Of a stretch of 64,000 bases of DNA, positions 26,596 to 34,560 are shown piece after piece. Both the position numbers and the translations under genes were made by a program. Location of the stretch: positions 100,754 to 164,753 of the forward strand of contig CADAPM010000007.1 of assembly GCA_902789795.1 (NCBI GenBank). Direction: 5' to 3'. The notes under the pieces are model-generated. The model was not told the DNA's origin and did not search any database. It saw only the letters and a list, made by a program, of their open reading frames with translations. The stretch is from an uncultured Eubacteriales bacterium (GTDB lineage: Bacteria > Bacillota > Clostridia > Christensenellales > Aristaeellaceae). Position 1 is the first letter of the stretch, and each line of letters starts with the position of its first letter.

Positions 26596-26615
26596 GGTCC
26601 GCCTGATAAAAACAC

Positions 26616-26993
26616 ATGCTGAGTACAGAGGAATATCAAAACATCATATCAGAGCTGTTGGATGAGCTCCCGGAGGCTTTCTTCCGGGAGCTCACCGGCG
26701 GTGTGGTCGTGTCCGAAGCGTCGGCGCTGCCGGACTACGCCCGGGGAAACGACCTGTACACCCTGGGCCTGTACAAGGCCTACCACGGCGTGCGCCAGAT
26801 CATCATGTACAAGGGCTCCTTCGACCGGGTGTACCCCCTGGCAGACGCGGAGGAAGCCCGCGTGCTTCTGCGCGGCATCCTGCGCCATGAGTTCCGCCAC
26901 CATCTGGAGTTCCTGGGCGGCATCCATGACGAGACCTCGCTGGAGGCGGAGGACGAGTGGAAGAAGCAGGATTACATCAATCGAGCTGACTGA
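26616..26993 (+). CDS. Small zincin-like metallopeptidase
   Basis: 125 residues. The only clear motif is HEFRHHLEF near residue 92, an HExxH zinc site, followed by an acidic stretch that could give the third ligand. Size and motif resemble the minimal zincin families found in Clostridia and Actinobacteria. 20 bases after the dehydrogenase gene; its 3' end overlaps the convergent EamA transporter gene by 17 bases. The proteolytic role is inferred only from the motif. Confidence 0.65.
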   Translation: MLSTEEYQNIISELLDELPEAFFRELTGGVVVSEASALPDYARGNDLYTLGLYKAYHGVRQIIMYKGSFDRVYPLADAEEARVLLRGILRHEFRHHLEFLGGIHDETSLEAEDEWKKQDYINRAD

Positions 26994-27855
26994 CCAGGGC
27001 CGAGCCGATGATCAGCACCGCGCCCAGCAGGCTCAGCGGGCTCAGGGCCTCCCCGAGCAGCAGGCCGGAGAACAGGAGCGCGGACACCGGGTCGATGTAG
27101 CTGAAGATGGCGATGGTCTGCACGCTCAGGCCGCTCATGCTGCCGAAGTACAAAGCATAGGCGACGCCGGTGTGCAGGATGCCGATCACCAGGAGCAAAA
27201 GGACGCCGGAGGCGTCAAAGCTGATCCCGGCAAAGCCGTCCGTCAGGAGCAGGTAGGGGATCATCACCGTGCCGGCTGACAGCAGCTGGATGGTGGTGCG
27301 CTCAAAAGCGTCGCCCTCCGGCAGCTTCTTGTTCAGGATCACCACGGCGGAGTACAGCGCCGCCGCGCCCAGTCCCAGCAGGATGCCTGCGGCGTCGCCG
27401 CCCCGAGCGCTGCCGTCGCCGACCACGCTGGACACCAGCACCATGCCGATGATGGAGACGAGGGCGCAGACGCCCTTTTTGATCGTCAAGCGCTCCCGAA
27501 AGAGCAGCGGGGACAGGAGCAGCACGATGGTGGGCTGCATGTAGTAGCACAGCGTGGCCACGGCCACGGTCGTGTGGTTGTAGGCCTCAAAGAGCAGCAT
27601 CCAGTTGAAGCCGATCATGGCCCCGGTGGCGATCAGGCCCAGGAATGTGCGCCGGGGCAGTTTTTCATGGGCTCGCCTGCCGCTCAGCCGGACGAAAACG
27701 AGCAGGAACAGCCCGCCCAGGATGCCCCGGGCGAAGGCCAGGAAGGCGGAGGGCAGGGGACAGTACCGCCGGAAGATGCCGATGGTGCCGAAAATCAGCA
27801 TGGAGCCGATGAACATGGCCAGCGGCCGGCGGGTAGGTTTCCGTTCGGAGGTCAT
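26977..27855 (-). CDS. EamA/DMT-family transporter
   Basis: 292 residues with about ten hydrophobic helices in two repeated halves, the EamA layout (FGTIGIFRRY near the start; TGVAYALYFGSMSGLSVQTIAIFSYIDPVSALLFSGLLLGE in the second half, typical of the family's final helices). Probable exporter of small metabolites. It overlaps the S9 peptidase gene (ATGA type) and is probably co-transcribed with it. Confidence 0.85.
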   Translation of the reverse strand: MTSERKPTRRPLAMFIGSMLIFGTIGIFRRYCPLPSAFLAFARGILGGLFLLVFVRLSGRRAHEKLPRRTFLGLIATGAMIGFNWMLLFEAYNHTTVAVATLCYYMQPTIVLLLSPLLFRERLTIKKGVCALVSIIGMVLVSSVVGDGSARGGDAAGILLGLGAAALYSAVVILNKKLPEGDAFERTTIQLLSAGTVMIPYLLLTDGFAGISFDASGVLLLLVIGILHTGVAYALYFGSMSGLSVQTIAIFSYIDPVSALLFSGLLLGEALSPLSLLGAVLIIGSALVSQLD

Positions 27856-29843
27856 ATGCGGGTGTGGTTCTCAAACCATTCGGTGATCTCTTTGAGCCGG
27901 CGGATCCGGTGCTTGGGCTTGCCGGAGCGGGAAAGCTCGTGGTTCTCTCCCTTGAAGATGACCATTCGGGTCTCCACGCCGTTGACGGCCAGGGCCTGCA
28001 TCATCTGCATGCCTTCGGGCAGAGGGCAGCGGTAATCCTCCTCGCTGTGGATGAACAGCGTGGGGGTTTTTGCGTTCGCGGCATATTTGAGGGGAGAATG
28101 GGCCCAGAGGGCTTCGGTGTTCTTGTCGCCGAACAGGCCCTTCGCGCCGCACTGGTCGGGGCCGAAATAGGGCCCGATATCGGATATGAAGCTCATGGAC
28201 ACCCAGTTGGAGATGGAGCGCTGGCTGGCGGCGCAGCAGAAGCGGTCCGTATGCCCGATGATCCAGTTGGTCATGAAGCCGCCGTAGCTGCCGCCGGTCT
28301 CGCACAGGCGCTTCCTATCGATGGCGGGATAGGCCTTCAGCACCGCGTCGGTGAAGTCCATCAGGTTCTGGTAGTCGGTCCCGCCGTAATCGCCCCGGAT
28401 GTCCGCAAAGGCGTCGCCGCGCCCGTCGGAGCCCTTGATGTTGGTGAAGAACACGATGAAGCCCCGGGCCGCCCACAATTGCATCTCATGGAAGAAGGTC
28501 TCGCCGTAGGCGCAGCGCGGGCCGCCGTGCACGTCCAGTACGGCGGGATATTTTTTCCTGGAGTTGTAGCCCTGGGGCAGCAGCACCCAGCCGCGCAGGT
28601 CGTACCCGCAGGAGGTGTAATCGATGCGCTGCGGCTCCGCCACGTAGCGGCCTTCGAGGGCGCTGTCGTTCAGGTGGGTGATGCGGGTCATGCCGCTGCC
28701 ATCCCGGCCCATCTCAAAGACCTCGGCCACGTGATCCCAGCCCTGGTAGACCACGGCGATCTTGTCCTTGCAGGCGTCCATGGTGCAGGTGAGGCCCTCC
28801 TGCTCCCATATGGTGCGGCAGGAAAGGCCGTCTTGATCGGGCTTCAGGGCGAAGATGGCGTTGTGGGCTTCCACGGTGGCCAGGGTCAGGTATTCGCCCT
28901 CGCCCGCATGGCTGCCGCCGTGGCCCTCGGCGGTATCGCCCAGGACACTCGAATACAGGGATACCGGCGGGACGAAGGCCTTGGTGACGCTGTTTTTGCC
29001 GATGCGGCAGATGTCCGAGGTCTGGTTGACTCCGTAGGTCTTCATATCGCTCGCGTGGGCGTAGAGCTGCCCGTCCAGCGTGAACAGGCCGCCGAAGGAA
29101 TAGCCGTTCTTCCGCCACAGGGTCTCGGTCTTCTGGGTCCGGGCGTTCCAGGCGTAGAGCTGGTTGTACATGGACTCGTGCCCCTGCTTGACGGCGCCGG
29201 AATAGTACACCATATCGCCGTCCACGCAGAGGCTGTCTACGCTGAATGCGGGCGCGGTCAGGCGCTTGCAGACGGGTTTTCCGTCCTTGACCTTTACCAG
29301 GAAGAGGGCGCTGCGGGAGCCGTTCACATAGCCCGCACCGTTGAACCAGTAGGGGACCTCGTCCACCACGTGGTAGTCCTGCTCCTCCTTTTCGGCCTCG
29401 GCTTTTTCCTTGCGCTTTTCCGGGCCGTCCAGATAGGCGTCGGGATCGTTCACGCGGATGCCGCCTACGCAGATGTAGCCCTCTTCCAGCTTTTCCATCC
29501 TGCGCAGGGAGAAGGGCAGGGTGATCCAGGGCTCGGCCTCGCCGCCGGAAAGATTCAGGCGGAAGAGCTCCGTCGCCCCGGGCTGGGCGTCCGGCAGGCT
29601 GCGGCGAAGGATCAGGGTGTCCTCATCCTCCCACAGCACGATGCCCGCGTCGATGCTGAAGGTCATGCGCCGGGCTTTGCCGCCCTCGGCGATGTAGACG
29701 TCGGTGTGGTATTCATTCTTTTCCAGGTCCGTGCGCGTCACCTCGAAGGCCAGGCGCGAGCCGGCGGGGCTGTAGCGCAGGCCGGAGGGGATCCTGTAAA
29801 GGGCGATATCCTCCATCAGGATGGGCTGAAGCTTTTTCGTCAT
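27852..29843 (-). CDS. S9-family prolyl oligopeptidase-like serine peptidase
   Basis: 663 residues, cytoplasmic, no signal peptide. An N-terminal beta-propeller covers about residues 1-390 and a C-terminal alpha/beta hydrolase domain follows. The nucleophile lies in ETGGSYGGFM, the acid in HSEEDYRCP and the histidine in KGENHELSR. LDVHGGPRCAYGE gives the oxyanion region. This is the acylaminoacyl-peptidase/dipeptidyl-peptidase type that degrades short peptides. Co-directional with the EamA gene downstream. Confidence 0.92.
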   Translation of the reverse strand: MTKKLQPILMEDIALYRIPSGLRYSPAGSRLAFEVTRTDLEKNEYHTDVYIAEGGKARRMTFSIDAGIVLWEDEDTLILRRSLPDAQPGATELFRLNLSGGEAEPWITLPFSLRRMEKLEEGYICVGGIRVNDPDAYLDGPEKRKEKAEAEKEEQDYHVVDEVPYWFNGAGYVNGSRSALFLVKVKDGKPVCKRLTAPAFSVDSLCVDGDMVYYSGAVKQGHESMYNQLYAWNARTQKTETLWRKNGYSFGGLFTLDGQLYAHASDMKTYGVNQTSDICRIGKNSVTKAFVPPVSLYSSVLGDTAEGHGGSHAGEGEYLTLATVEAHNAIFALKPDQDGLSCRTIWEQEGLTCTMDACKDKIAVVYQGWDHVAEVFEMGRDGSGMTRITHLNDSALEGRYVAEPQRIDYTSCGYDLRGWVLLPQGYNSRKKYPAVLDVHGGPRCAYGETFFHEMQLWAARGFIVFFTNIKGSDGRGDAFADIRGDYGGTDYQNLMDFTDAVLKAYPAIDRKRLCETGGSYGGFMTNWIIGHTDRFCCAASQRSISNWVSMSFISDIGPYFGPDQCGAKGLFGDKNTEALWAHSPLKYAANAKTPTLFIHSEEDYRCPLPEGMQMMQALAVNGVETRMVIFKGENHELSRSGKPKHRIRRLKEITEWFENHTRI

Positions 29844-29861
29844 AGCGTTCTCCTTTGTCGA

Positions 29862-30788
29862 TCAGGGCAGGTACTTGCCGGAGGCCAGGTACAGCTGGTA
29901 CCACTCGTGGTGGGTCAGGTCGACCTTGCACGCCTGGCAGACGTCTTTGAGGTGCTCCGGGTTCATGGTGCCGGCCACAGCCTGCATCTTCGCCGGATGC
30001 CTCAGGATCCAGGCGATGGCCACGGCCGTCTTGGGCACGCCGTACTTTTCGGCGATCTCGCCCAGGGCCTTGTTCAGCTCGGGGAACTGGGGATCATCCA
30101 CGAAGCAGCCCTTGAAGAACCCGTACTGCAGGGGGGACCAGGCCTGGACGGTGATGTCGTGCAGGCGGCAGTAATCCAGGGTGCCGTTGTCGCGGTCCAG
30201 GGACAGGTCCGTGGTCTTGTTGTTCAGGTACAGGGCCTGGTCGATCAGCTGGCTCTGCTCCAGGGAGAACTGCAGCTGGTTGAAGACCAGGGGCTGGCGA
30301 ACATACCTGCGCAGCAGCGCCATCTGCAGCGTGGGCACGTTGCTGACGCCGAACCAGCGCACCTTGCCGTTCTTTTCAAGGATGTCGAAGGCCTCGGCCA
30401 CCTCCTCGGGGTCGAAGATCAGGTCCGGCCGGTGCAGGAGCAGCACGTCCAGGTAGTCGGTCCGCATCCGTCGCAGGCTGTCGTCCACGCTGGAAAGGAT
30501 GTTCTCCTTGGTCCAGTCGAACTCGCTGCGCTCAAAGTTCAGCCCGCACTTGGACTGGATGATCACGTCCTCGCGCGGGATGCCGGACTGGGCGAAGGCG
30601 TCGCCGAAGCGGATCTCTGCCTCGCCGGCGGTATAACAGGTGGCGTTGTCGAAGAAATTGACGCCTAAGGACATGGCGGTCTGGATCATCTTTTCCGCGT
30701 CGTTGACGCTCAGGGCGGGCATGCGCATGCAGCCCAGGATGATGGCGGATGCGTTCTGGGGACCGTTGACCACGTTGATCTTCTTCAT
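29862..30788 (-). CDS. Aldo/keto reductase
   Basis: 308 residues. Catalytic tetrad visible: aspartate and tyrosine in NFFDNATCYT, lysine in IQSKCGLNF and histidine in LLHRPDL. The sequence resembles YdhF-type reductases. Reduces aldehydes or keto-sugars with NADPH. It lies upstream of the S9 peptidase gene on the same strand, after a recognisable promoter. Confidence 0.88.
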   Translation of the reverse strand: MKKINVVNGPQNASAIILGCMRMPALSVNDAEKMIQTAMSLGVNFFDNATCYTAGEAEIRFGDAFAQSGIPREDVIIQSKCGLNFERSEFDWTKENILSSVDDSLRRMRTDYLDVLLLHRPDLIFDPEEVAEAFDILEKNGKVRWFGVSNVPTLQMALLRRYVRQPLVFNQLQFSLEQSQLIDQALYLNNKTTDLSLDRDNGTLDYCRLHDITVQAWSPLQYGFFKGCFVDDPQFPELNKALGEIAEKYGVPKTAVAIAWILRHPAKMQAVAGTMNPEHLKDVCQACKVDLTHHEWYQLYLASGKYLP

Positions 30789-30853
30789 AGCCTACTCTCC
30801 TTTATCTGAAAATGTACGGATGCTCAAAAAGCGCCTCTGAATACGCTTGAAAC

Positions 30854-30882
30854 AGTATAACACAGGATCGTTGAGCGGGCAA
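30854..30882 (-). promoter_or_regulatory. Promoter of the aldo/keto reductase operon
   Basis: Minus strand: -35 TTGCCC (complement of 30877-30882), 17-base spacer, -10 TATACT (complement of 30854-30859). Confidence 0.6.
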
Positions 30883-30982
30883 CCAGCAGAAGAAATAAGA
30901 ATGGGTGGCGCAGGGATGCTCCGCGAGAAGCGCCGTTCATTGCCCGCAGCCAAACCCTCTCGTCTATGAAATGAAAAGGCTC

Positions 30983-31011
30983 TTCACAAGGAAGAGCATC
31001 TATGCTATATT
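30983..31011 (+). promoter_or_regulatory. Promoter of the Pr6Pr membrane protein gene, overlapped by a palindrome
   Basis: -35 TTCACA (30983-30988), 17-base spacer, -10 TATATT (31006-31011). A perfect palindrome GCTCTTC-acaag-GAAGAGC (30979-30997) overlaps the -35, making it a candidate operator. Confidence 0.45.
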
Positions 31012-31042
31012 ACCAGCAAATAAGCTTCATGGAGGCTGAACG

Positions 31043-31741
31043 ATGAGCACTGAGCGCGCGCGCCTGTCCGCCTGGCAAAGGGCCGTATCCTTCTTTCTCA
31101 AGCTGGTGGTGATCCTCTCGGCGGCGGTGGGCACCTATCTGAGCACCGGCGCGGTGCGGCGCGCCTTCATGGGAGGCAGCCGGGCGCTCATGTACTTTAC
31201 GATCCAGTCGAACATCCTGATCGCGGTCATCTGCCTGGTGAGCGGCGTGCTGATGCTCAGGAAGAAGCCGATCCCCGTCGCATGGCAGGTGGTCACCTTC
31301 GTCGGCACGGTGGCGATCACGCTGACGGGCGTGGTCTACTGCATCATGCTGGCGCCCCTGCTGGGGAATTACGCCTGGCGGCTCAACAACGTGCTGACCC
31401 ATGTGGTGGTGCCAGCGGCGGCGATCCTGGATTTCTTCGTGATGGGGGAGGGCGGCAGGATCCCCCGGCGCAGCGTGCTGCTGGTCACGCTGCCGCCCTT
31501 GGCCTACGCAGTGTATGCGGGCATCGGCTATTTGGCCAAATGGGAGTTCTCCGACGGCGTCTATTACCCCTATTTCTTCCTGAACTGGGGCAGCCCTGCC
31601 GGTGCGTTCGGCTTCACGGATGAGCTGCCGTACATGGGCTGTGTCTGGTGGATCCTGCTGATCTTCCTGTTCCTGATCGGTATCGGCTGGCTGTACCTGG
31701 CCCTCCTGGACAGGATCAATGGCCGGAAACAGGCGGAATAA
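31043..31741 (+). CDS. Pr6Pr-family integral membrane protein
   Basis: 232 residues with about six membrane helices. YFTIQSNILIAV, LTHVVVPAAAILDFF and the late YPYFFLNW are the conserved segments of the Pr6Pr (FAR-17a/AIG1-like) family, whose function is unsettled; conserved threonine and histidine positions in related eukaryotic proteins hydrolyse lipids. GGAGG precedes the start. Its TAA stop is in the same frame as the remnant that follows. Confidence 0.8.
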   Translation: MSTERARLSAWQRAVSFFLKLVVILSAAVGTYLSTGAVRRAFMGGSRALMYFTIQSNILIAVICLVSGVLMLRKKPIPVAWQVVTFVGTVAITLTGVVYCIMLAPLLGNYAWRLNNVLTHVVVPAAAILDFFVMGEGGRIPRRSVLLVTLPPLAYAVYAGIGYLAKWEFSDGVYYPYFFLNWGSPAGAFGFTDELPYMGCVWWILLIFLFLIGIGWLYLALLDRINGRKQAE

Positions 31742-32398
31742 AGCGCCGGCAAGGAAGACTCGGCAGAATATGCGCGTGCGGCAGAGATCATAGAACAGGG
31801 CAAACGGTACTATAAAGCGCTGCAGCCGGACTACCGGGAAAACTGTATGGCAGCAAACTTTATATGGGAGTTCGACAGGCTCGGCGATAAAGATGTGATG
31901 GCAATCTACGGCGCAGCGCATACGGATCCGTACAGTTTGGATCATAGCGGCAGAGTCGATTCCATGGCAAAGCAGCTCTTCGCCTGTTATGGAGAGGCGC
32001 TGCATATAAAGGACCTGCGTTATGCCGATCCCATTCGGACGGATCGGATCGTGATCCGCGGAAAGGAATATGAGGCGACCTACTTTGGAAGAATGCTGCC
32101 GGAGGACTACGGTCCCAATGTCGAGTTTCCGGACGGGATCCAGTACCTGGATTTTTGGATACTGGAGAACGCTTACGATGATTTCAATCCCTGCCCATCC
32201 GTACTGTACGAGGGAGAAGAAGCTCTGGTGCCGTCTTCCCAATTTCCCATGAAAATCACAGAAGGGCAAATCATAAGAATTGAAGGCGGAACGCAGAACG
32301 GAACGATCGGATGCGAGTATTACTGCTCCGATGGCACCGTGTATCAGGGCATGCCCGTTGCACGACAGATCGAGGTCAAGGAATCTGAGAATGAATAA
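31742..32398 (+). pseudogene. 5'-truncated hypothetical gene
   Basis: An open frame begins right after the TAA of the Pr6Pr gene and runs to 32398 (about 218 codons). The first ATG is at 31847, but the protein-like sequence (SAEYARAAEIIEQGKRYY, then RENCMAANFIWEFDRLG) extends upstream of it without a start codon or ribosome site. The segment GDKDVMAIYGAAHTDPYS resembles the histidine-containing core of larger hydrolase-type proteins, but I do not recognise the family with certainty. It looks like the 3' part of a gene joined to the Pr6Pr gene by rearrangement. It may be dead, or expressed from 31847 as a 183-residue protein. Confidence 0.55.
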
Positions 32399-32409
32399 CG
32401 ATCACAAGG

Positions 32410-32676
32410 CGGACGGGACACCTGGCCCGCTCGCCCTGTCAGCGGTACGTCATGCCAAATAAACGGCGATCCTCCGATTTCCGCCGATGGTCGGGATAAG
32501 GTTTCCCAAAGTCCTGCCCCCTCCCAGTACATTAGGACACAAAAAGTGTACATCCGATACCAGCTATAATCTATACGACCGTCACACAACGGGCAAAAAC
32601 CGCCCGGCCTGGGCAATGCCCAGCCCCGCCCCTGGGTTTTTCCGGGCAGAATTTACAAAGCGGCACCAGCCGGATC
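32410..32676 (+). repeat. Dispersed intergenic repeat, copy A
   Basis: About 267 bases closely matching copy B (33344-33577) in the same orientation. Shared blocks include GCGGTACGTCATGCCAAATA, TTAGGACACAAAAA, GTGTACATCCGATACCAGCT, GACCGTCAC, CCGCCCGGCCTGGG and TTTACAAAGCGGCACC, ending in GCCGGATC. Copy A carries about 25 extra bases near 32470-32500. No coding frame is conserved, so it is a non-coding element. Confidence 0.75.
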
Positions 32677-32813
32677 ATTGACGGGAGCGGAACGGTGGTT
32701 GTAGAATATATCTGCGAAGAGATATGCTCATGAAGTAAGGATGGGGGTATGATCCTGGGCACAGATATGTTTGGGTGTGCCAATAATAGCCAATCAACCG
32801 GGAGAACTGAATC

Positions 32814-33107
32814 ATGAAATGTACTTTGATAAAATGGAAGCCGCTGCTGCATAACTATGAATTAGTCGACTCAAAAAACGACAAATCCTATGGACATTTG
32901 CCACACGCAAGGATGATCAGCACATTGATCAATGTTTGTCTGTGGTTGATTATATATGTAATCTTGAAATATCATTCTCCACGTTTTTCTGCTGAGTTAT
33001 TTGCTGTCTCAGTGCTGGCGGAAGGAATACTCCGTTGTTGTCTGCTGTATATTATTGCAGTTTTATATGTCAATTTTTTGAATGATAATCGTGCTTCTCT
33101 TGAATGA
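32814..33107 (+). CDS. Small hypothetical membrane protein
   Basis: 97 residues, AT-rich compared with neighbours. Two hydrophobic helices (about residues 37-52 and 64-88), charged ends, no recognised domain. GGGAGAA lies 10-12 bases before the ATG. It sits between two repeat copies, suggesting that it arrived with or was trapped by them. It could be a non-functional frame. Confidence 0.4.
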   Translation: MKCTLIKWKPLLHNYELVDSKNDKSYGHLPHARMISTLINVCLWLIIYVILKYHSPRFSAELFAVSVLAEGILRCCLLYIIAVLYVNFLNDNRASLE

Positions 33108-33217
33108 TCTGACAAGGATTTTGGATAGAGGAGCAAGGGCAGGGGAATGGCTAACGAAAACAGGAGCTACAAAAACAGTATAGAAACGCAAAAGATGATG
33201 ATGCGGAAAGAATAGGG

Positions 33218-33386
33218 TGACGTTACGCCAACAAGGCGGGAGGGCCCGGTGTCCCTCCCCTACAAGGTGACCGTTGCTCGATTTCTTACCGACAAACAGA
33301 CTGCTGATCGTTGGGTAGGAAACGTATCGCCGGTTTTGCCGTAGGGGCGGGACACCGGGCCCACCCGCCCTGTTGGCGGTACGTCA
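33218..33386. repeat. Large imperfect palindrome (REP/BIME-like)
   Basis: Left arm 33218-33265 and right arm 33336-33386 are inverted copies matching at roughly nine of ten positions, with cores GGGCCCGGTGTCCC and GGGACACCGGGCCC. The centre is 70 bases. The right arm is also the start of repeat copy B. Transcribed, it would form a very stable hairpin. It lies in the 33108-33691 stretch, which has no supportable gene. Confidence 0.7.
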
Positions 33387-33577
33387 TGCCAAATAAACGG
33401 AGATTTCAAGATAAGGTCCCAGAGTCCTATTAGGACACAAAAAAGTGTACATCCGATACCAGCTATAATTTTTGCGACCGTCACGCAGCGGGCAAAGCCC
33501 GCCCGGCCTGGGGCGATCCCCGGGACCGCCCCTGCGATTTACCCGGGCAGGATTTACAAAGCGGCACCTGCCGGATC
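33344..33577 (+). repeat. Dispersed intergenic repeat, copy B
   Basis: About 234 bases matching copy A at 32410-32676 in direct orientation. Both copies end at GCCGGATC, and both contain TTAGGACACAAAAA and the CGGGCAAA...CCGCCCGGCCTGGG block. Confidence 0.75.
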
Positions 33578-33641
33578 GGACCTTCCGGGTCCTATGCGTT
33601 CTGTACCGCTCATCGAAAAATGGGTTTTCACTGCACATGAC

Positions 33642-33676
33642 AAAACCGGCTCCCTTAGCAGGGGAGCCGGCTTTTG
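33642..33676 (-). terminator. Terminator of the HAD hydrolase gene
   Basis: Stem CCGGCTCCC (33646-33654)/GGGAGCCGG (33662-33670), loop of seven, flanked by A-runs and T-runs on both sides. It lies 16 bases beyond the stop of the minus-strand gene and could work in both directions. Confidence 0.8.
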
Positions 33677-33691
33677 AACGGAGGGACCGGG

Positions 33692-34348
33692 TCAGCCAAA
33701 CAGGTATTTTCCCAGTTCCTCCGGCGTGTCGAAGCACAGCTTGCTGTACTTGGCCATGAAGGCCTTGATCTCGGGCACGTCGTAGGCCCAGCAGGCGGCG
33801 GCGAAGGGCACGCCCGCGGCCTGGGCCATGTCGAAGCCGGGCTTCAGGTCGTCCACCATCAGCAGCTCTTCGGGCTTCAGACCGAGCCTGCGCATGATCT
33901 CCTGCAGGGGCCAGGGCTCGGGCTTGCGGCGGTCGTGGGGCTGCTCCCAGCCGAACACGATGTCCGGCTCCGGCAGGCCGTTCTCCCGGTAATCCCGGCG
34001 GATGTTGAAATCCATGGAGTGGGAGACCACGCAGACGTACCCGCCCTCGGCCTTCTGCCGACGGATGATCTCCGCCATGCCGGGATAGACCTTGGGCACG
34101 GTGCGGCGCACCCAGGACTGCCAGATCTCGTACTCCTGCTTCATCTCTTCATCGGTGAAGTGCAGTACGTCGGTCATGTAGGGCAAGAAGCCCGGATCAA
34201 AATTGATGCGGAAGTAGTCCTGCAGGGACATCCACACCCCCGGCCGCATCTGCTGCATTTCATCCAGAAACGCCGGGTAATGGATGTGCGCCGTGGAATC
34301 CATGACGGTATCGTCATGGTCAAGGACAAGGCAGGGGTAACGAAGCAT
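33692..34348 (-). CDS. HAD-superfamily hydrolase (phosphatase-like)
   Basis: 218 residues. Motif I DHDDTV at residues 10-15 with the nucleophilic aspartate, motif II serine in VVSHS, motif III lysine in RRKPEPWP and motif IV MVDDLKPG. The helical cap lies between motifs I and II, like phosphoglycolate-phosphatase subfamily members. Acts on a small phosphorylated metabolite. Single gene with its own terminator. Confidence 0.88.
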   Translation of the reverse strand: MLRYPCLVLDHDDTVMDSTAHIHYPAFLDEMQQMRPGVWMSLQDYFRINFDPGFLPYMTDVLHFTDEEMKQEYEIWQSWVRRTVPKVYPGMAEIIRRQKAEGGYVCVVSHSMDFNIRRDYRENGLPEPDIVFGWEQPHDRRKPEPWPLQEIMRRLGLKPEELLMVDDLKPGFDMAQAAGVPFAAACWAYDVPEIKAFMAKYSKLCFDTPEELGKYLFG

Positions 34349-34390
34349 AGGACTCCTTACATGATGTGTCGAGTGAAAAGAGATGTAAAC

Positions 34391-34556
34391 AAGTGATAAA
34401 CGATAAGAGATAAGTGATGAGTTGTTGATGAAACTGTGCAGAGCACAGTTTCTTTTATTCTGGAACGGAAAAGACAGTTGTAATGATTCAATCTCTGAGT
34501 GGAAGCGAAGAGATTTGTACCTGAACTTATCACTTATCTCTCATCACTTATCACTT
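34391..34556. mobile_element. MITE-like element with 33-base terminal inverted repeats
   Basis: 34391-34423 and 34524-34556 are inverted copies, 33 bases with four or five differences, made of AAGTGATAA/GATAAGTGAT units. The 166-bp unit is AT-rich and has no gene. Inside, GAAACTGTGC-AGA-GCACAGTTTC (34430-34452) followed by TTTTATT is a perfect hairpin with a T-run. No transposase is encoded, so any movement would need one in trans. No clear target duplication is seen. Confidence 0.6.
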
Positions 34557-34560
34557 CGTA

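Noticed and set aside
27864-30668. A 934-codon frame antisense to the S9 peptidase and aldo/keto reductase genes
   Set aside because: It spans two well-identified genes and their gap; composition is that of a reverse-strand shadow.
32344-32852. Short frames on both strands within repeat copy A
   Set aside because: They follow the repeat rather than coding signals, and the matching frames are not kept in copy B.
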